NCBI RefSeq assembly: GCF_000006405.1
Contig: NW_003205565.1
Location: 32,015 to 96,014 of the forward strand
DNA: 64,000 nucleotides
Direction: 5' to 3'
Origin: Perkinsus marinus ATCC 50983
Taxonomy: Eukaryota > Perkinsozoa > Perkinsida > Perkinsidae
Position 1 is the first letter of the stretch; the number at the start of each line of letters is the position of its first letter. This document shows positions 22,301 to 34,973 of the stretch, piece after piece. Made by a program: the position numbers and the translations under genes. A model generated the notes under the pieces. It did not search any database, had not been told where the DNA came from, and saw only the letters and a program-made list of their open reading frames with translations.

Positions 22301-25300
22301 CGAGTGATCCGAGCGCGAACTGGCAAGTCACTCGATCTTCAATGCTGACATCACTCAATCCGGTTGACTGCAATACTGACAGGCCAGTATGATTTCTGAG
22401 CCACTATGATTGATAGTGGAGACCTGCTCGAGTGGAAATCTGGCGAGTACGTCGCGTGTCGGTAGCTAGGTAGCTGTCGGTCTAGGTGGCTATCAAAAGG
22501 AGCCATTTCGGAGCAGCAGAGGCCGCAGGGCGCAGTAGTATGAGCCCTGCAACCACAAGGGTATATTCCGTAATCTCTGGACTTCATTACGATTGAACAT
22601 AGCGTTAACTGCTGCAATATCTCGAGAACATAATATAGTGTTATTGAATATACACACTGCCACCTGCATTGTTTTCTGATGCTTTCGCGAAGTATTCAAG
22701 GTTTACATAACGTTTAATGAGTGGATATATCGAACATGCGAATAAGCAAGTTGTTAAGTTCCCCTTATCCATGGCATGACGCTTCTCAGCGCATTCAGGA
22801 TATCGGTATGCGCTTAAAAGTGTCATGCCGTATCTGCAGCGACCGCCAGACGAGTGATCTTCATAGTGGTGGGAATTTGTTCAATTCACAGGCGATGTTC
22901 TTTCAGGGTCCACGAGTGATCCAAGTTCATCCCAACTTTCGGGTGGTAGCTCTCGCAGCTCCCCCGACTCAAGGGAATGCGTGGCTCTCTCCTGAGGTAT
23001 GCACAGTGACTCGTAGGATATATGCATAACTGAGCGCTGCAGGTGATGAGTCTATTCTCATTCCACATCCTAGGCGAAGCATCTATTGCGGAGATCATTT
23101 CAGCCAAATACAGCGGGAGCGGTGAGTTGGCCTTAAATGTGTGTGATCTGGTCCATGCGTTCTTCGAGACCATCGAGGCTCGTGAGTTGGTTCCTCTTTT
23201 AGCATTCGTACCTGAGCTGCTATCTCTGAAGCAGACACTGGACGGATGCCAAGGCATCCCTCCACTGACCCTTAGGAGGATGCTTCGGATTGCCAAAATG
23301 TCAGTCAGAATTGCCCTCCATCCATGCATATACGACTGAAGACCTTTTCAATTAGTTGTGATTCATCTCCTTCGAAAGAAACTCTCGCATCAACAGCCTG
23401 GCGACAGCTGCTGCTCAATCTAGTGCCGCCTTTGGAGAGGGAGGCGCTTCCTAAAGGCTTCGCGCGGGACTTCGCTGCCGCTTCTAGCTCACTCCAGGAA
23501 GCTGATGGGATCGATGTGAGTTAGAAGATGTCGGGTGTGTTGTCCTTGAGATTCCCTCGAGATCTCCCTTCAAGATGGCGCTGTAGTGATCGATGGTATC
23601 AGAGGATGGATGTACAGACCCGGTCCTGATGATAGTCGTCCAGAGCTGGTGAGGCTTGCGTTCTACCACCCCCTGGGTCGTGATCACGCACTGCAACCCA
23701 TACCACTGGTAAGATACCAGATACCTCAAGTCAGAGAGAGATTCGTCCTTATCCCGGCGCACAAGCGATTTATGGCTGAGATCCACAGGGACATGTCGGT
23801 TGCTTAGAATAGCTCGATATTCATGCGAACCTTCGATTCGAGGCATCTCAGGTTCCTCCACGGAGAGCGAAGCCTACTCATCGTGGGACCCCAGGGAGTG
23901 GGGAAGAATATGGTTATCGACTACTATATGGAAATGCTTCGTGTGGAGCGGTGAGTCTTTCGTGGGATTCACAGAAACTTCCCAGCGATGGTGGTGACTC
24001 TGACAAATGCCATGCATTATAAGATCGAACTGGAAAATGACGTCTCCAGTCGCACACTTCGGATCTCACAAAGGAACAATAGAGATACAATTACCCGATG
24101 CAGGATTCGAACCTACGACCATCTGCTCCGTAGGCAGACATTCTATCCAGCTGAACTAATCGGGCGATGAAGATTGGTTAGATCGGCCATTGTATCACGG
24201 TCCAGCATATTTATACTTCGCAAAGGCCAAGTTGAAATGTCCAACCTCGACAAATAAACGTGCCGATGTTATTCGCTGCAAGAAAATCGACTCGATAGGT
24301 ACTATATGCAGCTCCATCGTGATAGCACTGTTGGTTCCCTGACCAGCACTCCAGCACTACACGAGGGCGCTATCGTTTGGAAGGAGTCCCCATTGGTAAC
24401 GGCTGCCGTTGAGGGTGAGCAAGATTGCATCACCTGCAGTATCGTGTATCTGGGTCTTTCGGAGGTAGCTGCTTCAAAATTTATGTGTCCGGTCAGGTCG
24501 ATGGATTGTGTTGGACGAGGCAGACAAAGCGCCCCTAGAGGTTGTTGTTCTCTTCAAGTCGCTGATCGAAGACGGCTACCTGAACTTACCCGATGGGCGC
24601 TGTCTCGGTGGGAGCAGTGGCACTCCTATTCATCCCAACTTCAGATGCATAGTGTTATGGTGAGTCCCATCTGACTCTACTTGAGTTACTTGTAATTCCG
24701 CTTAGCAACCGTCCCGGATTTCCCTTCCTCGGTAACGACTTCTTCCGAGAGTGCGGCGATATTTTCTCTGTGTTTCTTATGGAGAATCCAGACCACAACT
24801 CAGAGCTCATGCTCGTACACTCAGTGGCACCAGAAGTATGTGCCTACCTCCTTCACTCTGTAGAGAATGCAGATCTGTCTCTCGCAGGTTCCTATTGGGG
24901 TTCTATCCCGTCTGGTATCGGTCTTCGGCGAACTGCGAAGGTTGACAACTGACGGTATACTATCGTATCCGTTCTCGACGAGGGAGCTATTAGCCAGCGC
25001 CCGGTGAGGAAGTTTCACTGCACTATGCACTGACTCATTGCAAGATTCTCTGCGCTGATCATGCGACTTTGATAATAGCAAATTGCTATACTGCATAGAT
25101 TGATGATGTCAATCGTCGAACAACCGGCATGCCGCGAAGGCTGAGTGGCTCTCGATTCGGCGGGCATCCAGACTTCATAGATGTGTTCACTGTATACACG
25201 TTTTCTATATGTCGACCACTGGTCGTCCTTATTCCAGGCATATGAACCGTTTTGGGAGGTCGGATGAAGCTCTGCAAGGTGTTCTAGCATTCGAAAGGTA

Positions 25301-28300
25301 AGCGGAGGGGAATATCGAAACTTTTCCCGGAGGGGAAGGCTCGTGAGCAACCAATTCTGGTCGTCTGCGATTGAACGATGGGGCATGTTTCATCCCTCAC
25401 CGTCTCAGATGGGATAGAATGGCGCTAGCCAACATCAGGAAAGTCCTGGAGCGCCACGGCTTCTCCTCTAAGGCTATACTCGATGGAGTTAGTGATTCGG
25501 CGGCGGTGCTGTTACAGGTGACATGTCGTACTGAAGTATATCTTTGCTCGCTATGGTTTGCTACGACGTGTAAACGACACTCTTGCCATTGTGACGCTTC
25601 ACTCCTTAGAGGTTCGTTTCACAGTCATTCGCAGAGCCGCACGAGATCAAATTCGTCTATGGGTTTAATGTAGTTGTGAGACTCTTTCGACTGATCATGG
25701 AATGTAGTGAAGCGTTAAGCTTGTTAGTTGTTGCCCGTATGAGATCGCCGTAGACATTCGGGATATTCTCGATACTGTCTGGAATGGACTGCAGGCGCCA
25801 ATCCCCGTTCTACAGGAGTTTTCCTTTCTCTTAGCAAATCTATCGCAGATTTTATGGTAGATCGGGATCTTATTCTGTCAGGAACCTCATTTACTACCCA
25901 AGCTACGAAAGATAGGATCGCTACAGAAGAGCAGCCTCCAGCCGACAACTCCACCTGGTACTCCACTTTGTGAGATCGATGACTTTGTAGAATAGAGTAT
26001 ATTTTAATTCCTCCTCAATTTTATATTTATGTAATGCAACCGACCTATGATGGTTCGGGGTAGGTCCGTGGACAAAAGTGGAGAGTCGGACATTCGTTAT
26101 GGAGCCGTCCCTTGAATGTCCGCTCAAGTCCCTCGAGCTTCCACGATCTGTTGGAACCTTCACGGAAAGAGCGGCATCTTTCAAGCTACCTCTGTCCAAG
26201 TAACCACATACGGCTGACGAGGAGGGACAGCATGTAATTGAGTTCTGCGATTAGGTACACTCGAGCAGACGATATGGTGGACATCGTTGAGAGTCAGGGG
26301 TACATTCACGTTTTGTCGGACTCGGTGGCCGACGGAATGCGCCTCTACAGCGTTGACACCGACAAGTGGGAATGCACACAGCGATCTCTAGGGATCAGTG
26401 CTGCGAGATGGATGCACACCGATGCGCCCAGTGCAGAGGTTATCGTTAATGGTCGGAGGCCGAGATCCAGAACCAAGCCCCAGTTGATGGTGGTGGATCA
26501 AAAAGTTCTTGTATGGAACCCGGCAGCAGGGATTCTGGTGGCAATGCCTGAGCACAACAGGAACCGCGGTGTGGTCCATCGCCTGTTCGTATCGAAACCA
26601 GACTCCTTCATCGCCGTGGCCGCCGGAGATGGTCGGTCCCTCAAGCTCATCGGAACGAGAGAAATGTACGAAGTTGACATATCCCAAGATTCCGCCCGCC
26701 TAAGACTCCTGCTGAGATCCCCGGAGACCCTAGCCCACATCACGAACATTGCCTCTGGAGGTTCTGCGATAGTGGTCACCGCACAGAATGGTCGGGGCAT
26801 GCAGATTGATGCTCGGGGTGCATCAAGGCTAGCTTTTCCAGTGGCACCGGTGGTCTATGACTTCGCAAACAGTGTGTATCAAAGTGCTGATCCGACCGGG
26901 GCCTTCTTCTACCGTGTAGAAGTCGACGGCAGCATATGGGAGTGTCCCGGAGAGGCCTCGCGAGCTGGTTTTACCCTGTCTTCTGTCGTGGGGCGCAGTG
27001 GTACGATATTGAACTGCAGAGTCGGAGAGCTGGAGATCGTCGATACGGTTCAGCCGGCATCGGTAGGCGCCATCCACAGCTGGAGAATAGTCTGAACCCG
27101 AACAGTCCTACTCTAAGGTCCGTCATTTGCCTTTGCGGGAATGCGCTGTGCAGTGCATAACAGAGATGAAGGAGGGGCGACAGCTAGCGATACTTTATAC
27201 TGATGGGTGGATTGATGTTATCGAGGTGCGTGTATCGAGCTTAGCTCTCGTCCAATCCTTGTCGCTCAGATCCTGCGAGAGCAACTAGCGGTGGCTGAGA
27301 AAGAGTACCGCCAGCTGAGGAGCCTCCCCACCAGAGAGGATCACAGGACTGCCAGTGGGCAGCCGAAGCACGGCAAGGAAGGTGAGTAGGATGATGTTAC
27401 GGCTAGCAATCGGGGACGGGCATGCGGCACAGATGACGCTCCTCATGTCGGGGGCAATACCTTCGCTGGCGGTACGGGAGGGGCGGATACTGCAGGTCTC
27501 GGGGGCGTTGGAGGGCCGTACCGGCTTGACAAGGGCCATCCCGTCCATCAGGTATTCATTGTGTTCTCTCCACGAGTGGGACCGGGAATGGTTGGTGTAG
27601 GTTAGCGATGAAGTGAAGGCGTCAATATCCCCTGAAGCGGCCGAAGCTGCGCGAAAGATGGGACAGGAAGCTCTACGCAAGAGGTTGGAGGAGATCAGAA
27701 TGTCCGAGGCTGATTGGCAACGATATAGAGAGATCGTGACATTCACAGGAAAGGCATGTAACTGTCGCGACGCACATGTTTTCAGGTGGATGGTGTAGCC
27801 GATGAGATTGCCCAACTTCGACGTGTGCTGCACACCGCAGACAGCAGGTTGAGGGAGAGGAAATGGCTGGCGGGCACCGAAGGAGAGCTTGACGAGAATA
27901 AGTAGTCACAGACTGCTGGCTCCCACAGAACGCTCTGATGGCAGGTTGGTGGATGCCCTTGCCGGCGATAAGCGAGTGTACCGGCGTAGAGCCTTACAAG
28001 AACCCAAAGTCGGCGAGCCTCAAGTCCTGCCCAAACATTTGTCGATAGTTCTCGACATCAGTGCGAGCATGTGAGACTTGCTGGGCATCTCCTGGGGCTG
28101 GATCTGTAGCCGAAGATCATATCTCCACTCGCCCGCATCCTCGCGGGATTCTACCATAGAATGCCTCGAATGGACGTGACCCATGCGGACCTCGTCGGAC
28201 CAGCCAAGATCCGGCTCGCTGAGTACACACTATCAGGTATCGGTTCAATGGAGTTGACGGTCGGCTGAAGCGCATGACGGAGGTCGCCGTGTTACTGATG

Positions 28301-28931
28301 GAAGCCCTGCATGGTTTCGAGGATCGCTTTGTCTACGAGATTCGGGGACACAGTGGTGATGGTCCAGCGATAGGGCTAGTTGACTTTGGGAACCCTCCGA
28401 GGGATGAAAAGGAAAAATATAGAATCGTCCAAGTAAGAATTATCATCCCACTGTAAGTGGCAACGTAGATATCAGGAAATATGTGCGCACGCCCAATACT
28501 GCAGTGCGGGTGATTCCACCTTGGATGCACTCCGCATCGCCACCGATAGGCTTCTGAGCACTGGCCCAGCTGATGAGAAGTTGGTCATGGCTTTCAGCGA
28601 TGCCAACTTAGATAGGTATTTCATAAACTCGGGGGTCGTGAACCAGGTTAGCCACTCAGATACGGCATTCATCCGAAGCAACTCGATGCGGTACTGAATA
28701 GAGCAGCAGACCAGGTTTATGCTCACGTTTTTTTCATAGCTTCCTTCGACGATCAGGCCGAAGTTTTATGCCGGTCGATCCCCAAAGGTGACTCAACTGG
28801 CTCGGGCCGGCATGTGTCCAACAGTTACTCATGCATGGAACTCAGGGAAAGCTACGGTGGCCACTAATTTATCCAAGTTGCCACAGCTAATCAAAGAAGT
28901 TCTGGCGGCGACTGTTAACCATCAGAAATGA
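19397..28931 (+). CDS. VWA8-like giant AAA+ ATPase with von Willebrand A domain
   Basis: VWA8 proteins are large MoxR/midasin-type AAA+ ATPases, mitochondrial in animals, of poorly known function. The start at 19397 (MAGRLNSVSGHVGRPVSQK) is followed by HLKWMRQKYILRQDMFLIGD, AAIMGRVLILDGIEKAERNV and LPTINNLLENREM (module 1). Module 2 near 21080 has a Walker A, CLVGPAGCGKTQ, then LYRDMSARDLLQRRVTD and VLDGLDRVPTDVLCALAPLI, and near 22920 VHPNFRVVALAAPPTQGNAW. Module 3 near 23890 has IVGPQGVGKNMVIDYYMEML, QLHRDSTVGSLTS, VLDEADKAP and FPFLGNDFFRECGDIFSV. A linker exon (26238-27095) looks beta-propeller-like. The C-terminal VWA domain has a MIDAS, LSIVLDISASM (28045-28072), RGHSGDGPAIGLVDFG and FSDANLDRY. 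It ends LIKEVLAATVNHQK at 28931. Dozens of introns. Two tRNA genes lie antisense inside it. Confidence 0.88.
21945..22018 (-). tRNA. tRNA-Arg (ACG), copy 1
   Basis: A 74-nt cloverleaf. The acceptor pairs GCCCGAT with ATCGGGT, the anticodon stem is TCTGC/GCAGA around loop CTACGGA (anticodon ACG), and the T-arm is GTAGG, TTCGAAT, CCTGC. It lies antisense inside the VWA8 gene, in a non-coding stretch much longer than the usual introns. Confidence 0.93.
22085..22268 (+). other. Exon-like ORF inside VWA8, unexplained
   Basis: A plus-strand frame reads AGFVDIAPFDVKTKKVSGRK and then SEYEIQNPPRGET before a stop. It looks coding in composition but does not match the VWA8 segment expected here, which resumes near 22880. 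It could be a lineage-specific VWA8 exon or a fragment of something else. Confidence 0.3.
24092..24165 (-). tRNA. tRNA-Arg (ACG), copy 2
   Basis: Identical over all 74 nt to the copy at 21945-22018, including anticodon ACG and the G1-U72 wobble. The flanks beyond the gene differ, so this is not a recent large duplication. It sits antisense in a VWA8 intron of about 350 nt (from the GTGAGT donor at 23951) between the exon ending YYMEMLRVER and the exon with QLHRDSTVGSLTS. Confidence 0.93.
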
Positions 28932-30187
28932 GATAGAGATCACAGCATCGTTTCCTTCGATATATGACTCTTTGTTCCAGTAGTGACTATTTACTTGTAC
29001 TGTTACACTTGGGAGTTGCACTTCTGGAATTGGAGTAACGACCTGTCGTTTCGAGTATGAACCAATGCTTGATTCGTCCTCTTCGTGAATAAGGTGTTTC
29101 ACGAAAAGATAATCTTCCATGGGATGAATGTTTGATTTACTGCTTCTGTTTTGGTCGCCGAGCTTGTGTGTACCCCGGTTTGTGAATGGAACTAGCCCTG
29201 ACCAGCGCATCTGATCTGGGACTAAAAAATTTCATATGCAGTGCTCCTAATAGCAATAGTAAAATAATCGAAGTAACACATCGAAAAGTTTTGATGAAAG
29301 TAGACATGCGAGCAGATAATTAACATTTTGAATGCTTAAAAAATTTCCCTCTAGCAGATACGAGAATTCAATCAACTCGTCAGAAAGCAAGTCAGTCGAT
29401 TCCAAAGAAACCTATTGATTATCAAATTACTGTCGTGCAAGGAGTGCTAATGACACTACCCACCAAAAATAATAGGACGATGCAAAAGAATTTACATGTC
29501 CTATGAGTACGTATAAGTGTCAAGTCAACTTCGGACATGGCCACGACACGGACCAGTGGAGCGCGGGATGCCGGCCGCGATGTTTCGGAGGACGCGCTTC
29601 CACTCTTGGTTCACGTCGAATGATTCGCCAGTCTTTGTAGCCATGATAAATGCTTCTAGAATCGAAACTGAAATTGACTCAATCAGAGGCAACATTCGCA
29701 CGACGAACGGCCGTACTTATATCGAAAACGTGGCTGGAGTAGTTCACTCCGGCTTCTGCAAGGACGTCGCAATCGATTACTGACATCACCAAGGGTCAAC
29801 CACGGAACCCTTCAACGGCTGCTCACCTATGTTGGAAGACTCAACGGTTGCGCAGCTCGCGATTCCACAATTGAAAAAGCCCCGTATATCTTCGCCTGTA
29901 GAAACAGGACGCATGTCCAACAGGAGAGTCGGAGGGCTCACGCGTGAGTCCACCACAACACGCTTGTTCGTCTCCATTGTACTTCCAAGCCACCGTAGAC
30001 CGCCCATTCCCGCTCGTGTTACTCGTGCCTGACGAGAGGGGTTGAACCAGACATGAGAAATTGTGAATCCCTACTAGCAACGACATCCTTGTGGTTGTTG
30101 TTAACAAGCGCTGACTTCAGGCTTGTAGCATTGATTATACCGACCAGTCTTCGCGCTTCGGAAGAGTTGCACGCCATGGACGGCCCA
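28932..30187. other. Intergenic, weak ORFs only
   Basis: Short frames on both strands (for example minus 28887-29210 with QVVTPIPEVQLPSVTVQVNS, and plus 29517-29783) show no recognisable domain. The stretch 29220-29480 is A/T-rich. No RNA gene was seen. Confidence 0.35.
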
Positions 30188-31687
30188 TCAACTGCAGAGT
30201 GAAAGGGCAATATTCGACAGATCAATGGTAGTTCGATAAGATTCGCCAACTACAAAGCGATTCGCACGATACGGCGTAGAAGAGAACATGCCTATATGCT
30301 CTGACCTGAGAACGATTTCTCGACGCACATTCTTGGGGCAGAGGGCGACGAGACTGAGCCGACTCTAGGAGGAAGGCATATACTTGGGAACTTGGGTGCC
30401 TACATGAGGGATAAGTGAAGATGGCCATATATGAGTAACATAAAGCACTCTCACCGAAGTGGCAGCCGGAACTGCACAATTCATCGGGGGTGGTGGAGGA
30501 GCCGGCGGTGGGCCCTTCGGTGGTATGATAGGACCAAATCCGTCAGCATGAGGCGGCCTGGCAGTGCTTGAGAGTCGAGCCTTGAGTATCGAGCATCCAA
30601 CGCGGAGATCTATCTTACTTATGAACGGCTAACCCTCCACCGTTGACCAATTGCTGCTGTGCATTGGAGGAAACGATTGCAACTGCTTGAGCGAGCGTTT
30701 GTCGAAGCTGCGAGAAAGGGCCGTTATTCATGTTCAGAGCTGTAGCGCATACCATTTCGCTCATCAGGTCGATCTGATTCTGCGCCAGCTTGTAAGTGAA
30801 GTCCTGCAATTCTTCGGTTACTTCGCTGATCACTGAGAGCAAGGAACCGGGTATGCATGGAGCATGTACTGCATGGTCACCTGTTGCTGTTACATTCTGG
30901 AGTGCACCGACAATAGTCTTCTCAAATTTGGACTGAAAAAAAACCTCGAAGAGAGCAACCGGATACCATGATTCACCAATCTCGCATTGAAGTCTTCCAC
31001 TACGGCAGCCTGAAAGTAGTGGGAAAAACGATCAGAACTATCAACGCTTTTCGTGGAGGATCACCAAGGGATCATCAGGTCTGGTTGCATCCTCCATACT
31101 GCCGTTGATTGATTTCTGCATCCGAGATACATCGACCTAAGAAACCAGAACATGCGCTGTGAAATAACTTGCATTCCAAGAATCTGGAGAAGTGGCAACT
31201 TACCTCGAGTTGCTCTATTCTCGCACAAGCCGCGCTGATGGATGACTGTTCCTGCAACTGAGCAACACGACGGCGCTCACCACGGTCCAGCCTCGCCGTT
31301 CCTGGACCTACGTGGCACGTTTCAGGTGACTCAGCAGCCCTTATTCGCCCATGTGCTCCATCGACAGAAGAGTCGGAGAGTTCACTCGGATACGTACTGC
31401 AGTTAGAGTCGTGGCGACCCACTACGGCCGTGGTGGTCTCTGTGGATGTCCTGTCAGCCTTTTCCGAGACTGAGGCGAGTTCACCGCATGAGCTCACTAC
31501 TATGCGTACCGCCCATCAACTCACCACCAATGACTTGTGTGTTATTGTGATTCTGCTCATCTCGTACAGCCATTCGCAGCGGCTTTTTATACGCTTGCTC
31601 GGTATTACTGCGTTCGCTTTGGTGGTACACCCGGTTGCTGTTGCGGCTGCTGCAGTAGTTGCGAGTTCTGCCGTCTTGATAGGGCAT
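30188..31687 (-). CDS. Unidentified protein with helical core and proline run
   Basis: Exons link well through GT-AG introns. From the 5' side, a Ser/Thr/Glu-rich part (SVSEKADRTSTETTTAVVGR; QLQEQSSISAACARIEQLE) is followed by VDVSRMQKSINGSMEDATRP, AAVVEDFNARLVNH and a helical part (PGSLLSVISEVTEELQDFTY; NQIDLMSEMVCATALNM; LAQAVAIVSSNAQQQLVNGG). A proline run, PPKGPPPAPPPPP, comes after the intron near 30590. The end at 30188 reads TIDLSNIALSLCS. The start is uncertain: an upstream Asn/Gln/Arg-rich exon (to 31687) can be joined through a short intron near 31500. No named domain. The proline run could bind profilin, SH3 or WW partners, which is conjecture. Confidence 0.5.
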
Positions 31688-31865
31688 CAGCGAGGAACGA
31701 GTTGGAGTCGGGAACGCTTACTTGAAGAAGTGTCGCGGAGCGTTTCGTATGAAAGTTGCGCAGTTACAGCGCTCGCCTCTCGGTATGATTTTCCAAAGAC
31801 GGATTTACTTAGAATTCGACGGACAGTTTACTGAGTGAATCATAGGATAATAGCAGTCATGAGGT

Positions 31866-33510
31866 CCGCGTGATAAGTGGACAAAGTGTCCCTGAGATCG
31901 TTCCGCTGATGGCGAGATCACTCGTGGGTGACGCCGAGCTCCCCATGCCTCGTATACTAAGCAATGGTTCTGCATGAAGCCTTCACCTCTTCACTCGGTG
32001 GGAAGCATGGCGTACATATTTCCGGGCCGATATATGAAGTAGCACTCGGAGCGCTACCTGACAATGACAGGAGCCACCCGCGTCCACTCAGGAAGGCGTA
32101 TCCTGCCCTAACTTATCCCTGCCCTGGTTCGAGAAGCACTGGGTCTGTCGAGGAGACCATGACCAATGGGTGGTCAAGGGCTGGATGCACCCCACTGTGA
32201 TTGCTCGGGACTCAAAATGGCTTGGGTAATCACGCTACAGTTGAAAGCGCGAGCTTGGTTCGCAAGCAGTAATAAGCTGCAAGTATGAGCGTACGGATCC
32301 TTGCGATCATTTGGAGGAAATTGCATCTGATTATATCATATAGTCAATGGTGAGTCAACGGACAGAGTTCATGCACTCCGTTGGTGCAAGGTACACCAGG
32401 CTGCACGTACAGCTGATCGACCTCACGCCATCGCACTCGTCGCATCCAAAAGTAACTGCTCTTACTGACGTTACTTCAACATGAACGTTCCAAGGCACTA
32501 TGGGACGCTTATTACAAAGTGCCCGAGCCACGAACAGGGTTGGAAGCTCTTAGGAACATGTACGAACTTCGAACTACGAAACCGGATATTGCTGGCGTCC
32601 CGTGAGGATGAGAATAACAGGAATATGAGCCTCTCGGTTTTCTACTGGGTCTTCGTGCTCGAGCAGAGTATATTCCCAGTTTTACATCCTATATATTCCC
32701 TGGACGAATCTTAATCCTCATGTACTTGCGGTTTGATACAGCTCAAATATTATCAAACGCTAACTTGCGTCTCAACTACCACTGAACTTCCAGGAATTGC
32801 TCACAAGGATAAGGAAGTGATTGAGCCCCGGATTTCTTGCATTGAATGCAGTGCATTCCTGGGTCATCGGCTCTGGTTGTATCTTCCGTGGTAGATTCCA
32901 TCGATTGCCTCGGCTCGACCCGATCAATCATCCCCATAGCGAATTCATCTTCAAAAATGAGCTGGAGGGTAGACCTGCGTCATGGGTACAGTTTCACAAG
33001 ATTTGTCCACCTCCTCTAGAGCGACACAAGTAGTACCACGGAGTACGAGCCTGCCGAATCCGACAGATAGGATAGTAGGGTTGTCCATGAGCTTTCATCG
33101 CATCATGAGCTCTCTTGAAGCTTGCCGCTAGTTTCTGTTGACTATGACTGTCATCCTCTTGTGCTGCCATGGTACTCAGGTATATGCTCCGAGTGAAACC
33201 CACCAATTTCGAAGGGGAGGAGATGGCCGCCGCTCCCACAGGCAGAGTGAGTCGCGTGCTGCCTTTTTCCGTTGCGATACGACTGGTGACTTTGGTTGAC
33301 TATAACTATAGTAAACTTCGACCTGTGGTGCAATCGTTAATGAGTAGTGAGATGAGCCAACTACGTACTGGTCAGGTCTTCTTCAGTGCCACTAACTACA
33401 ACTACCCCCACGGCACATTAATGCGCCATGATTACTTCGATAACGGTTACGATGACTACTTCGTTCGGGACTGGATGAGGCCTGATGAGGACATTCTGAG
33501 GCGACACTAG
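31866..33510 (+). CDS. Unidentified multi-exon protein
   Basis: Exons can be followed by frame: MARSLVGDAELPMPRILSNG (about 31910), LSLPWFEKHWVCRGDHDQWV (about 32120), TRLHVQLIDLTPSHSSHPK (about 32420), ALWDAYYKVPEPRTGLEALR (about 32500), VYSQFYILYIPWTNLNPHVL (about 32680) and a last exon with GQVFFSATNYNYPHGTLMRH and DDYFVRDWMRPDEDILRRH ending at 33510. It is aromatic-rich (W, Y, F) and looks folded, but I recognise no family. One join, near 32220, needs either a 15-nt intron (GTAATCACGCTACAG) or the gene ends there. Confidence 0.45.
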
Positions 33511-34359
33511 GACTGGAATCCATGTCGCCGAACATGCAATCTGAGCGGTATCTATCTAAAAGAGTTTTTTGTGTACAGTTCGAGTATTGATGCTCTCCTT
33601 AGGCTGTGATTGTAGCGCTAGTGCCGAGTCGTGATATTTTTGAGTCTAAGTAACGAGTGCAATAGCAGTCGAAGTAGCCGTAGTACCGAGTGCGAGATTA
33701 GCATTGGTTCTAAAGTCTGAGTCGTACCAGTTCAGCCGTGCTTGGAGAGCCGCATTAGGGCCTCGAGCATTCACCTGTAATCAGCCAAATGCTGGATCTC
33801 ATCTTCTGCAGCATCAGGAAGGTTCGCGGGAGAGGCATTGCGAGTTCGAGAGGACTGCCTGCGGGTGCGTTCGGAAACTCGAGTTGCTTTTTGACTAGTA
33901 AATGCAAGAGCGATGTTATAGAAGTGAGTAGAAGACGCACTGATATACATGGTGTGACGTTGCACTATGTCAAGCCCGATCAGTTAGACTACTACCAACA
34001 GTATAGGCAACTGTGTACGCTTCGACTTAATCGATCCTACTATAGCTGCTGGAGTCGCGCACGAACAGAGCAATACTCTATGAGAATGTGGAGATATTGC
34101 TATCCATGTACAGTCTGCAGTGCACTTAGAACCGACAACAGGGTTGCGGGTTTGGGTAGGGAGAATAGCAGTTTACTTCGCAGGGTATTTCCGTCGGTCT
34201 CACCCAACACAAGGCTCACGCATTGTGCGTTGCTGTGCAAGCGTGCAAGGTGAGTATCATCTCAGCACTACCACTTTTCCTGGCTGACGAGGTCATTCTC
34301 ATACCTGGACAATCTTGTCGTGTTGTGCCTTTCGAACGGTGGTATTGATATCATAGGGT
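33511..34359 (+). other. Weakly coding stretch
   Basis: One longer plus frame (33789-34253) contains YYQQYRQLCTLRLNRSYYSC and no domain. It may be the 5' part of the host gene that follows, or non-coding. Confidence 0.25.
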
Positions 34360-34778
34360 TTGCTCCGTGTCTCAATGTTTCTGCCGAGGGATGTGCGAAT
34401 CGATGGGATTTTTTTAAAGATCCCCACGGAAAACTTGCTGAGGCTGCGGTATTTGACTGAGTTTGTGAGAAGTTACCATTCGAACATTCCGGGTGACCTG
34501 CGTAGAATCATTGGTGAATACTTATATTCCTCAATCTCGAGCTCATCTTTGCGACAGCTTGTTGAGAGGTGCTCCGTTGAGAGGCACTGGGGTCTCGTCA
34601 GCGTCAAGGGAGGATTCGCCATCGTCAACTGCACGTCACTAGGCTTTGATGTCTCTCTATGGAATCGGTTAGGGACACCTATATGCAAGAAGAGCTTTTT
34701 GTTCAAGCCAGGTGTATTGGCACACGTCGGTGAGTCATTCTTCACCTCTGACTCAAGCGAGTCCGATATCTATGTGAT

Positions 34779-34949
34779 TGTGGTAAGTTAACACAAGCAA
34801 GATAGGAATGTAGATAAGTCGTAATAACATTGGAATGGAAAGAGATAAGACTACAGCTTAAAGGCTTAATACAGCTTAGCTCGAACCGATCAGTATGATA
34901 TAACGAGTATATCGATTACCATGGCGAGCGCGATTGTCATCATATCACA
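34779..34949 (-). repeat. LTR (3' side of the element)
   Basis: A 171-bp terminal repeat with TGTG...CACA ends, nearly identical to the copy at 39391-39561. Confidence 0.95.
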
Positions 34950-34973
34950 TCTCCCCTCCTTCGGAAGAGGTGA

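Noticed and set aside
31430-31834. 134-codon plus-strand ORF with a hydrophobic middle
   Set aside because: It lies opposite the 5' exons of the minus-strand gene, has no domain, and is best explained as a shadow frame.
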